This document shows positions 52,335 to 61,589 of a DNA stretch of 64,000 bases, in pieces (positions within the stretch are counted from its first letter, which is position 1; each line of letters begins with the position of its first letter). The DNA is taken from contig NZ_JAPIVO010000003.1 of assembly GCF_026239655.1 (NCBI RefSeq), positions 558,001-622,000 on the forward strand. The letters run 5' to 3'. Made by a program: the position numbers and the translations under genes. The notes below the pieces were generated by a model, which searched no databases, was not told the origin of the DNA, and saw nothing but the letters and a program-made list of their open reading frames with translations. The DNA comes from Pedobacter sp. MR2016-24. Its GTDB lineage: Bacteria > Bacteroidota > Bacteroidia > Sphingobacteriales > Sphingobacteriaceae.

Positions 52335-52719
52335 AAATGCAAGCTGTTCTATCGCTGGATGAACGCGCAAGCGGGAGTCGAGAGGAAAGTCCGGGCAACG
52401 CAGAGCATCCCGCTTCCTAACGGGAAGAGGTTTAGGATTGAAAACCTGAATTATGGAAAGTGCCGCAGAAAGCACACCGCCGATGGCCTGCAAAGGCACA
52501 GGTAAGGTTGAAAACGTGAGGTAAGAGCTCACGATGTTTCCGGGCAACCGGAGATTTGGTAAACCCCGGGAGTTGAAAGACCAAATAGGCTAATGCACGT
52601 AGGGCTGCTCGTCCGATGTTAGTGGGTAGGTCGTTAGAGATAAATGGCGACATTTATAGTAGATTAATGGTAGAAGCCCTGATTGATCAGGGTACAGAAC
52701 CCGGCTTACAGGCTTGCAT
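52335..52719 (+). ncRNA. rnpB: RNase P RNA
   Basis: The catalytic RNA of RNase P, which trims the 5' leader of tRNA precursors. It has the highly conserved P4-proximal block GAGGAAAGTCCGGGC at about 52380 and the 3' conserved region ACAGAACCCGGCTTACA at about 52694-52710. Terminal ATGCAAGC and GCTTGCAT ends (P1) pair, and a T-run directly follows. Length about 385 nt is normal for bacterial type A RNA. The 5' end matches the -7 element at 52321; the exact 3' end is approximate. Confidence 0.95.
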
Positions 52720-52806
52720 TTTTTTATAATTATCAGCTATTTTATCAGTATATATTGATAATTAGTAAATATATTCGTATCCTAGAAAAGAAGACGACTG
52801 AAACCT

Positions 52807-54207
52807 ATGGCAAAATTATTAATAATTGATGATGAGCGTGCAATAAGAAGCACATTGCGAGAAATCTTAGAGTATGAGAATTACGAAGTAGATGATATTG
52901 ATAATGGCGTTGACGGTCTTGATTTGATTAAAAAGAAAAAATACGACCTTGTTTTATGTGATATAAAGATGAACAAGATGGATGGTATGGAGGTGCTTGA
53001 ACAAGCTCTGGCCTACAGTCCTGATCTTCCTTTTATCATGATATCTGGTCATGGTACTGTGGAAACAGCCATCGAGGCGAGTAAAAAAGGGGCATTCGAC
53101 TTTATTTCTAAACCACCAGATTTAAACCGTTTACTCATTACGGTAAGAAACGCACTCGACAGAGGAAATCTGGTTACTGAAACTAAGGTCCTGAAAAGGA
53201 AAGTAAGTAAAACAAGAGATATCCTTGGAAGCTCCGATAACATTACTAAAATCAAAGAAACCATTGAACGTGTTGCCCCTACTGAGGCCCGGGTATTGAT
53301 TACCGGCGCAAATGGTAGCGGTAAAGAATTGGTTGCCCGCTGGTTACACGAGAAATCTGCACGTGCAGACAACCCTTTAATCGAGGTTAACTGTGCTGCT
53401 ATCCCATCCGAACTGATTGAAAGTGAATTGTTCGGACATGAGAAAGGTTCATTTACTTCCGCTGTAAAACAACGTATCGGTAAATTTGAACTGGCCAATG
53501 GCGGCACCTTGTTCCTGGATGAGATTGGTGATATGAGTATCTCCGCACAGGCAAAAGTACTGCGCGCTTTACAAGAGCACAAAATCACCCGTGTTGGCGG
53601 TGAAAAAGAATTTGAAGTGAACGTACGTGTAATTGCGGCAACGAACAAGGATCTGATGAAGGAAATCGAAGACGGTAATTTCAGAATGGATTTGTACCAC
53701 CGCCTGAACGTGATCAATATCCATGTACCTCACTTAACAGAAAGAAGAGAGGATATTCCTGAAATTGCCATGAGCTTCCTGGAAGAGATCTGTAAGGATT
53801 ATGGTATGCCTGTTAAAAAAATCAGTGATGCCGGTATGACTGCATTGCAGAACTTACCATGGACAGGTAACGTGCGTGAACTGCACAATATGATTGAACG
53901 TTTGATTATATTAAGCGATAAGGTAATTACGGACAATGATGTTGCCGCATTTGCTAATCCGGGCGGAGGCACCAATATTGGCGCTACGGGTTCTGTCCCT
54001 GCGAATGGTACAGCTGCTGCAGGCACCAACTACGATAAATTCAATAACTTCCAGGACTATAAAGACCATGCTGAGCGTGAATTTATCAAGTTTAAACTGG
54101 AGAAAAACAACTGGAATGTTTCCAAAACAGCAGACGACATTGATATCCAAAGAAGTCACCTTTATAGTAAAATTGAGAAATTCGGCTTAAAAAGAGTCTC
54201 GGAATAA
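52807..54207 (+). CDS. Sigma-54-type response regulator (NtrC family, GAFTGA variant)
   Basis: 466 residues. Receiver domain (1-120) with phospho-Asp in LVLCDIKMNKMDG; AAA+ domain (about 140-375) with Walker A-like TGANGSGKELVARW, Walker B LFLDEIGDM and arginine fingers; a Gly/Ala-rich linker; and a FIS-type HTH (WNVSKTADDIDIQRSHLYSK). The sigma-54 contacting L1 loop GAFTGA is GSFTSA (HEKGSFTSAVKQ), with Ala-to-Ser and Gly-to-Ser changes, so normal sigma-54 activation is uncertain. No sensor kinase is adjacent. Its transcript ends in hairpin 54222. Confidence 0.92.
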   Translation: MAKLLIIDDERAIRSTLREILEYENYEVDDIDNGVDGLDLIKKKKYDLVLCDIKMNKMDGMEVLEQALAYSPDLPFIMISGHGTVETAIEASKKGAFDFISKPPDLNRLLITVRNALDRGNLVTETKVLKRKVSKTRDILGSSDNITKIKETIERVAPTEARVLITGANGSGKELVARWLHEKSARADNPLIEVNCAAIPSELIESELFGHEKGSFTSAVKQRIGKFELANGGTLFLDEIGDMSISAQAKVLRALQEHKITRVGGEKEFEVNVRVIAATNKDLMKEIEDGNFRMDLYHRLNVINIHVPHLTERREDIPEIAMSFLEEICKDYGMPVKKISDAGMTALQNLPWTGNVRELHNMIERLIILSDKVITDNDVAAFANPGGGTNIGATGSVPANGTAAAGTNYDKFNNFQDYKDHAEREFIKFKLEKNNWNVSKTADDIDIQRSHLYSKIEKFGLKRVSE

Positions 54208-54221
54208 CCTATAAAGAATTT

Positions 54222-54299
54222 AAAAAAGAGAAGCTGAGTTTCGACTGCCTAAATTTGCGATGCAAATTGAGAAGGCCGAAACCCAGCTTCTTCTTTTTT
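54222..54299. repeat. Conserved-core hairpin, copy B (inverse orientation)
   Basis: Outer arms 54222-54243 and 54277-54299 begin with A6 and end with T6. They are complementary except for one C/A position (G-U on the other strand) and a one-base bulge. The core 54245-54276 is the exact reverse complement of 29865-29896 (32 of 32). It serves as terminator for the sigma-54 gene (15 bp after the stop). The arms share no sequence with copy A beyond the core. Confidence 0.88.
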
Positions 54300-54665
54300 G
54301 CAGCTACCTCTCAGGATTTAACTCCCTGCCAATTGGTTAAGGTCATCCCAAAGCGCCCCCCGGATCAGCAACATAACTGGAGTTATTTCACAATCTTTAC
54401 AACACAAGCTGTACGCAATAAATACTATTTCAACTATTTATAGCACCCCCAGCGCCATCATTGTGGCCCCATAAGCAAAACTAACATGTATTTCCAGGTT
54501 ATTTATTCATCTGCCTCTTTTTGGTCCAAGCGCCCATCACCTTAATTTTGGCTATATATCCTATAAGCTCTGATCATTTATCTTGCTACACGATTCCTTT
54601 TCAACCTATTTTGCTCCATACTCTTTCTGCTCCCGGCCAGATCATCCCCCAGGATACGCGTTAAA
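54300..54665. other. Gap between hairpins B and C
   Basis: 366 bp, AT-rich with C-rich patches. No open frame, promoter or RNA gene was recognised. Read on the minus strand, its end next to hairpin B has GGATGACC followed 24 nt later by TCCTGAG. The same two words flank copy A (about 29764-29786), which hints that the repeat unit extends beyond the hairpin. Confidence 0.4.
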
Positions 54666-54744
54666 AAAAAATTACTGATACATTTTAGACCTTCTAAGTT
54701 TGCGCAGCAAATTTAGGCAGGCTAAAATGTATCAGTAATTTTTT
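54666..54744. repeat. Conserved-core hairpin, copy C
   Basis: A perfect 23-bp outer stem (54666-54688 with 54722-54744), A-run left and T-run right. The core CCTTCTAAGTTTGC-loop-GCAAATTTAGGCAG differs from copy A at only a few core bases plus the apical triloop. It is the 3' flank of the convergent ClC gene and probably its terminator. Outer arms are unrelated to A, B and D. Confidence 0.9.
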
Positions 54745-54767
54745 AAGGAAAGGATCCCCCTCTTTAG

Positions 54768-56558
54768 TTACTCCATGTAATCCGCCTGCCTGCTCAACAA
54801 CGCCCTGTACTTATTGAAAACAGCAGTCTTCGATACAAAACCTATGTATTCTTCCTGCGCATTTACCACAGGTAACAACCATGCATTCTCTTTCTCCATT
54901 TTCTTCATCACTATTTTCAGCGATTCGTCGATAAATATAATCTCCGGAGAAGGCTGCATCATATCTTTCACAGTAAGCTCTGCGATGTTCGGATTGTTTA
55001 TCCCTTTTTTCAATACATCTTCCACGTAAATCAATCCTTTGAAAGTATTGTCTTCAGCAATTACCGGAAAGATATTCCTTTTGGAAGACAGGATTTCATT
55101 CAGCCTTTCAGAGATCATATCTGCATCGTGCAGGATCAGGTAATCGCGCTCCACCAGATACTTTACCTTCATCATGTTCAGTACTGTAGAGTCCTTGTCT
55201 TCGAGCGACATCAGTTCTCCGCTTTCAGCCAATGGTTTGGTATAAATAGAATATTTGTTTTTACTTCTGTTGATCAGATAGGCAATTGCTGAAGTAATCA
55301 TCAGTGGAACCATTAATACATAACCGCCCGTTATTTCCGCAATCAGGAATATACCCGTTAATGGTGCATGCATAATTGCGCTTAAAGATGCAGCCATTCC
55401 CGCTACGATGAAGTTGGCGACATTTACATGTGCAATTCCAAGCGTATTGATAGAAAAAGCCAGAATAAAACCGAGCAGTCCGCCCATAATCAGACTTGGT
55501 GCAAAAATACCACCATTTCCTCCTGCGCCCAGTGTGATCAGCGTGGCGGCGGACTTAGCAAAAAGCGTGACCGTGGTAAACAAAATAATTGCCCACTGTG
55601 CATTGCTGTATTCCGCGAAAATACTATTGGTGATGACCGTACTGTAGTTTCCCCCCAATAAGTTCTTCATCGTAATGAATCCCTCACCATATAATGTAGG
55701 GAACAAGAAAACCAGGGCTCCCAGAAATAACCCTCCTGCCAATACTTTTTGATAGGGCCCCTTGATCTTATAAAACATTTTCTTATTGAAATAATAAGCT
55801 TTGTTGAAATAGATCGAGAAGAGTCCGATGAGACAGGCTAACACAACATACCATATTAAGGAACCAAATACCCATCCTTCCGTTACCAGAAAAAACAGTT
55901 GCTCATTATAGAAAAAACGAGCGACTACCGCTGCTGTTGCGGAGGCGAGCAGCAATGGAATAAAAGCAGGAATGGTAAATTCAGGCAAAAGGATTTCTAT
56001 GGCAAAAACGATTCCCGCTATCGGGCTGTTAAAAGCCCCTGCAATCCCTGCAGCTGCTCCACAAGCGAGTAACATCGTGGTCTCTCTGTATGACAGACCC
56101 AGGAAACGGCCTACCAAGGAGCCTATCCCTGCGCCGCTGGTTACAATCGGGGCTTCAAGACCAGTTGATCCACCGAAACCTACCGTAAGTGCAGCCGTTA
56201 TGATTTGGGAGTAGATATTATGTGGCTCTACCCTGCTTGATTTTTTTGAGATGGTATATAATAATGGAGTAAGACCAGTTTCGAATTTACCTTTGCGGAT
56301 AAAACGGCGAACGTACATGACCGATAGTAAAATCCCGATTGTAGGAAACACCAGGAAAAGGTAATACTTGTATTGCCAGTGAAAGCCATCCTGCAGAAAA
56401 TCTTCGATATGATGCGTCAGCGTTTTCAGTAATGCAGCTGCCAGTCCGGCAAGAATACCCACCACAAGTGCGGCAAATACCAGGAAATTTCTGTTGGAGA
56501 TTTTTGATTTACGGTATTGATTTATGGCATCAACATAATTCACCATTCTTACATACAT
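54768..56558 (-). CDS. ClC-family chloride channel/transporter with CBS pair
   Basis: 596 residues. About ten membrane helices with ClC selectivity loops: GSTGLEAPIVTSGAG (the Glu of GxEAP corresponds to the gating Glu), NSPIAGIVFAIE, GAGGNGGIFAPSLIMGG and a pore Tyr region near the C-terminal helices. A cytosolic CBS pair follows (about 445-595: YLVERDYLILHDADMISERL, LTVKDMMQPSPEIIFIDESL), which usually senses adenosine nucleotides. It moves chloride (or fluoride) across the inner membrane as channel or H+ antiporter. The start has a second ATG at codon 5. Confidence 0.92.
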   Translation of the reverse strand: MYVRMVNYVDAINQYRKSKISNRNFLVFAALVVGILAGLAAALLKTLTHHIEDFLQDGFHWQYKYYLFLVFPTIGILLSVMYVRRFIRKGKFETGLTPLLYTISKKSSRVEPHNIYSQIITAALTVGFGGSTGLEAPIVTSGAGIGSLVGRFLGLSYRETTMLLACGAAAGIAGAFNSPIAGIVFAIEILLPEFTIPAFIPLLLASATAAVVARFFYNEQLFFLVTEGWVFGSLIWYVVLACLIGLFSIYFNKAYYFNKKMFYKIKGPYQKVLAGGLFLGALVFLFPTLYGEGFITMKNLLGGNYSTVITNSIFAEYSNAQWAIILFTTVTLFAKSAATLITLGAGGNGGIFAPSLIMGGLLGFILAFSINTLGIAHVNVANFIVAGMAASLSAIMHAPLTGIFLIAEITGGYVLMVPLMITSAIAYLINRSKNKYSIYTKPLAESGELMSLEDKDSTVLNMMKVKYLVERDYLILHDADMISERLNEILSSKRNIFPVIAEDNTFKGLIYVEDVLKKGINNPNIAELTVKDMMQPSPEIIFIDESLKIVMKKMEKENAWLLPVVNAQEEYIGFVSKTAVFNKYRALLSRQADYME

Positions 56559-56569
56559 TATTCTTCTTA

Positions 56570-57292
56570 TTATAAATCGAACTTATCTAATAATTTGATG
56601 AGCGTAGCGTAGTCTTTTGGATATGGGGCTTCGATGACGATGTCCTGATCATCCAGTCCTTTAAAGACAAGATGCCGGGCATGTAATGCAAAACGTTTCA
56701 TGATTGGTTGTTCCTCATCGTCTTTTGCAATCCGGTATCCCTTTTTCATACTGGATAAATATACCGGCTTACCTTTATACATCGTATCTCCGCAGATGGC
56801 GGCACGCTGTGTAGCCAGGTGAATCCTGATCTGGTGCATGCGCCCTGTGATAGGTTTACATTCTACCAATGTATAATGTTTATAAAACTTGATGGAATTG
56901 AAGATCGTTTCTGCACGTTTGCCCTCTTTACGGTCTATCGTTACGCTCTTGTTTCCGTCATTAAGGATTGGAAGGTCGATAAATAACTCGTTGAACGTAA
57001 CTTGTCCGTCTACCACAGCATGATACGTCTTTTTTACCCGGCGTTTTTCAAACTGCATAGATACCGAGCGGTAGGCTTCAGGATTTTTAGCAATGATGAT
57101 TGCACCCGAGGTTTCCTTATCCAGACGGTGACAAACCTGTGCGTCCGGGGAATATTGTCTGGCAAGGCGAAGGATATTTACTTCGCCTGAGCCGCCACGC
57201 TCATCAAGTGAGGCAACAAATGGCGGCTTATTTACAACGATATGGTTATCGTCTTCGAATAGAATGAGGTCTTTAAATGAAGGATATTTCAA
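56570..57292 (-). CDS. RluA-family pseudouridine synthase
   Basis: 240 residues. The RluA catalytic signature HRLDKETSGAIIIAKNPEAY holds the active-site Asp, followed by KKTYHAVVDG and the GRMHQIRIHLAT block. It is a single-domain enzyme without S4 RNA-binding extension. It isomerises uridine to pseudouridine in rRNA or tRNA; the target site cannot be told. It lies 11 bp upstream of the ClC gene on the same strand, so the two may share a transcript. Confidence 0.92.
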   Translation of the reverse strand: MKYPSFKDLILFEDDNHIVVNKPPFVASLDERGGSGEVNILRLARQYSPDAQVCHRLDKETSGAIIIAKNPEAYRSVSMQFEKRRVKKTYHAVVDGQVTFNELFIDLPILNDGNKSVTIDRKEGKRAETIFNSIKFYKHYTLVECKPITGRMHQIRIHLATQRAAICGDTMYKGKPVYLSSMKKGYRIAKDDEEQPIMKRFALHARHLVFKGLDDQDIVIEAPYPKDYATLIKLLDKFDL

Positions 57293-57363
57293 TGGTATGG
57301 ATTTATAAAACTGTACAAAAGTACAAATCTATACCGTACCATATGGAATAAGAATGTAAATGA

Positions 57364-58053
57364 TTAAGAAAGTTCAAATTTATAGCCTACACCTTTCACT
57401 GTAGCTACGTAAGTTTCTCCTAGTTTTTCTCTCAGTTTACGGATATGCACGTCGATAGTACGGTTGGTCACCACAACTGAATCTTCCCAGATATTTTTAA
57501 GGATTGATTCTCTTGTATATACTTTACCCGGTTTCGATGCCAGCAGGTATAACAATTCGAATTCCTTTTTCGCAAGTACTACTTTCTGTCCTCCCTGGAA
57601 CACCAGGTAAGCTTCTCTGTCAATCACCAGATCTCCTATTTCAACTTTGTTGTCTGAAACTTCGTCACTGCTTACATTCCTTCTCAGGATGGCATTGATA
57701 CGGCTCACCAGGGCTCTCGGTTTAATAGGTTTAGCGATATAATCATCAGCACCTACATTGAAACCTGCGATTTCTGAATATTCTTCGCTACGGGCAGTTA
57801 AGAACACCATAAAAGTATTTTTGAACTCAGGAATTGCACGCATTAAACGGCATGCCTCGATACCGTCCATTTTAGGCATCATGATATCCAGGATAATCAG
57901 ATCCGGATGAACCTTTTTTGCCAATGTGATACCATCCTGGCCGTTACCTGCCAGATACACCTGATAGCCTTCTTTTTTTAGGTTATATTCAATTAACTCT
58001 AAAATATCCGGTTCGTCATCAATAATCAGTATCTTTTGTTTTACGGTGCTCAT
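57364..58053 (-). CDS. OmpR/PhoB-family response regulator
   Basis: 229 residues. Receiver domain (about 7-120) with acidic pocket DDE (ILIIDDEPDILEL), phospho-Asp in LIILDIMMPKMDG and Lys in YIAKPIKPRAL. Winged-helix DNA-binding domain (about 135-228) with VVLAKKEFELLYLLASKPGK and VVTNRTIDVHIRKLREKLGE. No histidine kinase is adjacent. It is a typical DNA-binding regulator responding to an unlinked sensor. Confidence 0.95.
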   Translation of the reverse strand: MSTVKQKILIIDDEPDILELIEYNLKKEGYQVYLAGNGQDGITLAKKVHPDLIILDIMMPKMDGIEACRLMRAIPEFKNTFMVFLTARSEEYSEIAGFNVGADDYIAKPIKPRALVSRINAILRRNVSSDEVSDNKVEIGDLVIDREAYLVFQGGQKVVLAKKEFELLYLLASKPGKVYTRESILKNIWEDSVVVTNRTIDVHIRKLREKLGETYVATVKGVGYKFELS

Positions 58054-58159
58054 GTTCTTTAAATATTTGTTACGAAATTAACGAATCAATTATACTATAA
58101 GGTTAAAGTGAGGTTAACAAATTGTTAATAGCGCCTTTTATATTAACATGCAATTAGGG

Positions 58160-59278
58160 TTAGCGTAAAGTTTTATTTAAAAAAGAGTCCAGTTCTTCCC
58201 CACGCAGGTTTTTAGCGATGATTTTTCCTTCAGGATCAATAATGAATGAACTTGGAATAGCTTCTATTTGATATAACCTTACAGTCGGGCTTTCAAAGTC
58301 TTTCAGTTCACTTGCATGTGTCCATGTTAAACCATCCGCAATAACCGCCTGTTTCCATGCGACAGGATCTTTGTCAAGGGAAACACCCAGTACTGTAAAT
58401 TTGCGGTCTTTATATTTATTAAATACACGTACTACATTCGGATTCTCTTGTCTGCAGGGCTGACACCAGGAAGCCCAGAAATCGAGCAATACATATTTAC
58501 CTCTCAGGCTTGACAGTTTCACCGTTTTATCATCAATCGTTGCCATACTGAAATCAGGAGCGGTTTGCCCTATCTGCACTGTTCTCAGTTTCGCCATCCT
58601 CACCAGGAAATCTGTTACTGCCTGGTTTTTATTGAAATTGCTTTTGATCTTCTCAGCATAGGTCAGCAATTCCTGTTCGTAGTCATTCTGACTCAAAGAA
58701 TTGATGGCGTAGAAGCTGGTCAGCGAGCTGGTATTGTCCATCGCAAACCTGATGATATAATTGATAAAGTCTTCATTCTCCTTAATGAGTGCAGGACGCA
58801 TCTGGTTGGCAATCGCATCCCTGTTTTGAGGCTGACTGCTTACATTTTCTTCAAACTGTGCCTGCATGGCCGCCTGTTTAGCGATATGCATGTTTTTCTG
58901 CTTGTTCAGTTCTTCCAGCTTATCTGCTTCTTCCGCACCTGATAAGGTATAAGACAGAGTGTTATCAGACAAATCTGCCTGTAATTTAATATGGTCGCCA
59001 TTTTTAGCGATGACAATATATTCACTGCGATCAATCTTCACCTTGAAGAAATCCACTTCCGGTGTACTGTGAGCAAACTGGAATTCACCTTTGTCTGATA
59101 ATACAGTAGAATCAACCGCAGTTTCATTCGCGCGTTCTATACTATATAAGTATACCTGCGTTTTTGGTTTCGCATTCTCAAACTTTCCGCTGATTTCAAA
59201 TTTACTTTTGTCTTTACATGCGACAAAAACAACGCATAATGCGAATAAGAAGATTGCTTTTTTAATTTGTGTATTCAT
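58160..59278 (-). CDS. TlpA-like thiol-disulfide lipoprotein (DUF4369 plus thioredoxin)
   Basis: 372 residues from the ATG at 59278 (MNTQIKKAI). A lipoprotein signal (LFALCVVFVAC) is followed by an N-terminal DUF4369-like beta domain (about 30-115) and a helical spacer (about 120-225). The C-terminal thioredoxin domain has the redox CxxC in DFWASWCQPCRQENPNVV and cis-Pro in AIPSSFIID. It would reduce or shuttle disulfides of exported proteins in the periplasm. Bacteroidota encode many such proteins with unknown clients. Confidence 0.92.
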   Translation of the reverse strand: MNTQIKKAIFLFALCVVFVACKDKSKFEISGKFENAKPKTQVYLYSIERANETAVDSTVLSDKGEFQFAHSTPEVDFFKVKIDRSEYIVIAKNGDHIKLQADLSDNTLSYTLSGAEEADKLEELNKQKNMHIAKQAAMQAQFEENVSSQPQNRDAIANQMRPALIKENEDFINYIIRFAMDNTSSLTSFYAINSLSQNDYEQELLTYAEKIKSNFNKNQAVTDFLVRMAKLRTVQIGQTAPDFSMATIDDKTVKLSSLRGKYVLLDFWASWCQPCRQENPNVVRVFNKYKDRKFTVLGVSLDKDPVAWKQAVIADGLTWTHASELKDFESPTVRLYQIEAIPSSFIIDPEGKIIAKNLRGEELDSFLNKTLR

Positions 59279-59333
59279 TGATGGTTTCATTCACCTGTGT
59301 GTTTACAATATACGCAGTGCTTCGGCGCACGCG

Positions 59334-60797
59334 CTATTTTAATTTATCCTGTAACAGTTCATTTACTTTTTGTGCATCAGCTTTGCCCTTTGCCAGTTTC
59401 ATTACTTCGCCGACAAAGAGTCCGAGCACTCCTTTTTTACCCTTTTTATAAGCCTGTACCTGGGGACTGAATTTTTCCAGCACCTGATCTACAAATCCTG
59501 AAAGTTCATCACTATTTTCAACAATCAGCAAATTCATTTCAGCTGCAAGTTGTGCTACATTGGCATTTTCATTTGATTGTATAGCAGGTATCAACTGCTG
59601 TAAAGCAATTTGCTGCGTAATTTTCTTATCATCTACCAGGTTAATCACCGCGGCAAGTTGTAAGGGCTGTACCCTGAAATCACCAATAGTAACTGCCTGC
59701 TCATTCAATAAAGCACGGACAGCTCCTGTTAACCAGTTGATCAGGCTTTTGGGGTTATTAATCACTGTTAAAGCTGTGTGGAAATAATCCAGCAGCACTT
59801 TGTCTTCTGCAAAGATCACCGCTTCAGCATTGCTGATACCAAAATCAGACATCAGTTTATCGGTAATTTCTCTCGGTAATGCCGGCATAGCGCTTCTGAT
59901 TGCTGCCAGCCATTCATCCGAAATATGTACCGGAGGAAGATCCGGGTCGGGAAAATAACGGTAGTCATTTGCCATTTCCTTGGTACGCATAGGTGCCGTA
60001 GTGCCTGCATCTGCGTCAAAGGTTAATGTGCTCTGGATAATCCTGCCCCCGTCATTCACTACTTCCTGCTGGCGTTTAAATTCAAACTCCATTGCACGGC
60101 GTACGTTCCTGATAGAGTTCAGGTTTTTAACCTCGCAGCGTGTACCGAACCCGATAGTACCCGTTTCGCGGATAGAAATATTCGCATCACAACGTAAACT
60201 GCCTTCTTCCATATTTCCGTCGCTTACACCCAGATGCCTTACGAGCTTTCTCATTTCTGTAAGCAAGGCTGAAGCCTCTTCTGCCGAGCGGATATCCGGC
60301 TCGGTTACAATTTCTATTAAAGGTACACCCGCACGGTTCAGGTCTACATAAGAATAATGCTCATCCTGATCATGCAGACTTTTACCTGCATCTTCTTCCA
60401 GGTGAATCCTGTTGATACCGATCCGTTTTTCTGTACCATCACTCAATACCAGATCAATATAGCCATTACGGCAGATAGGCTGATTGTCCTGCGTGATCTG
60501 ATATCCCTTCGGAAGATCCGCATAGAAGTAATTTTTTCTGTCGAAATAGTTGACCTGATTGATTTCACAATTTAAAGCCAGCCCCATTTTAATCGCTTTC
60601 TCCACTACCTCCTTATTCAATTTAGGTAAGGCACCGGGAAGGGCAAGGGAAACGGGTGAGATGTGTGCATTCGGTTTTGCTCCGAATGTGGCGCTGTCTG
60701 AAGAGAATATCTTTGAAGCAGTATTTAACTGAACATGAATTTCCAGGCCTGATACTAATTCAAATTCTGTTGCTGTAACTGCAGTTGCTGTACTCAT
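59334..60797 (-). CDS. gatB: Aspartyl/glutamyl-tRNA amidotransferase subunit B
   Basis: 487 residues, the usual GatB length. Landmarks are EFELVSGLEIHVQLNTASKI, the catalytic kinase-like segment DRKNYFYADLPKGYQITQ, GVPLIEIVTEPD, and EEGSLRCDANISI (metal and Cys), followed by the C-terminal GatB/YqeY helical domain. With GatA and GatC it converts Glu-tRNA-Gln (or Asp-tRNA-Asn) to the amide form in the cytosol. gatA and gatC are not adjacent. Confidence 0.95.
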   Translation of the reverse strand: MSTATAVTATEFELVSGLEIHVQLNTASKIFSSDSATFGAKPNAHISPVSLALPGALPKLNKEVVEKAIKMGLALNCEINQVNYFDRKNYFYADLPKGYQITQDNQPICRNGYIDLVLSDGTEKRIGINRIHLEEDAGKSLHDQDEHYSYVDLNRAGVPLIEIVTEPDIRSAEEASALLTEMRKLVRHLGVSDGNMEEGSLRCDANISIRETGTIGFGTRCEVKNLNSIRNVRRAMEFEFKRQQEVVNDGGRIIQSTLTFDADAGTTAPMRTKEMANDYRYFPDPDLPPVHISDEWLAAIRSAMPALPREITDKLMSDFGISNAEAVIFAEDKVLLDYFHTALTVINNPKSLINWLTGAVRALLNEQAVTIGDFRVQPLQLAAVINLVDDKKITQQIALQQLIPAIQSNENANVAQLAAEMNLLIVENSDELSGFVDQVLEKFSPQVQAYKKGKKGVLGLFVGEVMKLAKGKADAQKVNELLQDKLK

Positions 60798-60840
60798 TTA
60801 AAGGCAATATATTAAACCATTTTATTGAAATGCTGTCTCA

Positions 60841-60848
60841 CAAATATA
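60841..60848 (-). promoter_or_regulatory. Promoter -7 element of gatB
   Basis: CAAATATA reads TATATTTG on the minus strand, an exact TAnnTTTG match 43 bp before the gatB ATG. No -33 TTG at standard spacing was seen. Confidence 0.4.
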
Positions 60849-60941
60849 ACCAAATTAGTTTATGCCATTCGTTCAAACACACATTTTAAATAGTGGCACA
60901 TAATTTGGAAGTAATGTTATAACACACAAATCTGAAACAAA

Positions 60942-61472
60942 ATGAAAAAACTACTTTTAATAGCTACTCTGGGGATAGGTTCCCTGATAGCTGCAGCACC
61001 AGCAAAGGCACAAGTTAGTTTAAGTGTCAACATTGGCACCCAGCCGCAATGGGGACCTACGGGTTACGATCATGTAGATTATTATTATCTGCCGGAAGTG
61101 GAGAGTTACTATTATGTGCCGACAAGGCAGTTTGTTTATTATAGCGGTAACCGGTGGGTACACGCACGCAATCTACCTTCACGTTACCGGGATTATGATT
61201 TATACAGGGGAAGAAAAGTAGTAATCAACTCACCACGTCCATATCTGCACCATAACAATTACCGCACGCAGTATGGAAGAGCGAATTATGGATACAGCAG
61301 ACCAGCAAGAGTAGTAGTTAGAAATAATTACAGAGGCAATAACTATAGAAGAGAAAGCTTTAGCCGCAGGGACAACCGCAGGGGTCGTGATCAGTTCAGG
61401 GCTCAAAATAACCGGGGTGATCATGGGCACCATGACCGGGGAGGTAACAAAGGCGGCAGAGGTCGTCACTAA
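60942..61472 (+). CDS. Exported basic Tyr/Arg/Gly-rich protein
   Basis: 176 residues. Signal peptide (LLLIATLGIGSLIAAAPAKA, cleavage before QV). A ~60-residue N-terminal part has aromatic repeats (YDHVDYYYLPEVESYYYVPT, FVYYSGNRWVHARNL). The C-terminal ~70 residues are very basic and rich in Arg, Asn and Gly (RRDNRRGRDQF) and end in HHDRGGNKGG. Similar secreted proteins are common in Bacteroidota without known function. The basic tail may bind surface polymers or nucleic acid. It is followed by a strong terminator. Confidence 0.85.
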   Translation: MKKLLLIATLGIGSLIAAAPAKAQVSLSVNIGTQPQWGPTGYDHVDYYYLPEVESYYYVPTRQFVYYSGNRWVHARNLPSRYRDYDLYRGRKVVINSPRPYLHHNNYRTQYGRANYGYSRPARVVVRNNYRGNNYRRESFSRRDNRRGRDQFRAQNNRGDHGHHDRGGNKGGRGRH

Positions 61473-61511
61473 TTCATATTATTTTTCAAGAAAGAGGTTA
61501 GGTCCTTTCTT

Positions 61512-61550
61512 AAAAAAAGCACCCTTTTCAAATGAAAAGGGTGCTTTTTT
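61512..61550. terminator. Bidirectional terminator between exported protein gene and alaS
   Basis: AAAAAAGCACCCTTTTCA pairs with TGAAAAGGGTGCTTTTTT around a 2-nt loop, flanked by A- and T-runs, between convergent genes. Confidence 0.95.
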
Positions 61551-61589
61551 ATGTTAACAGGAAGCGAACTAAACAGCCGCCGATCCTCT

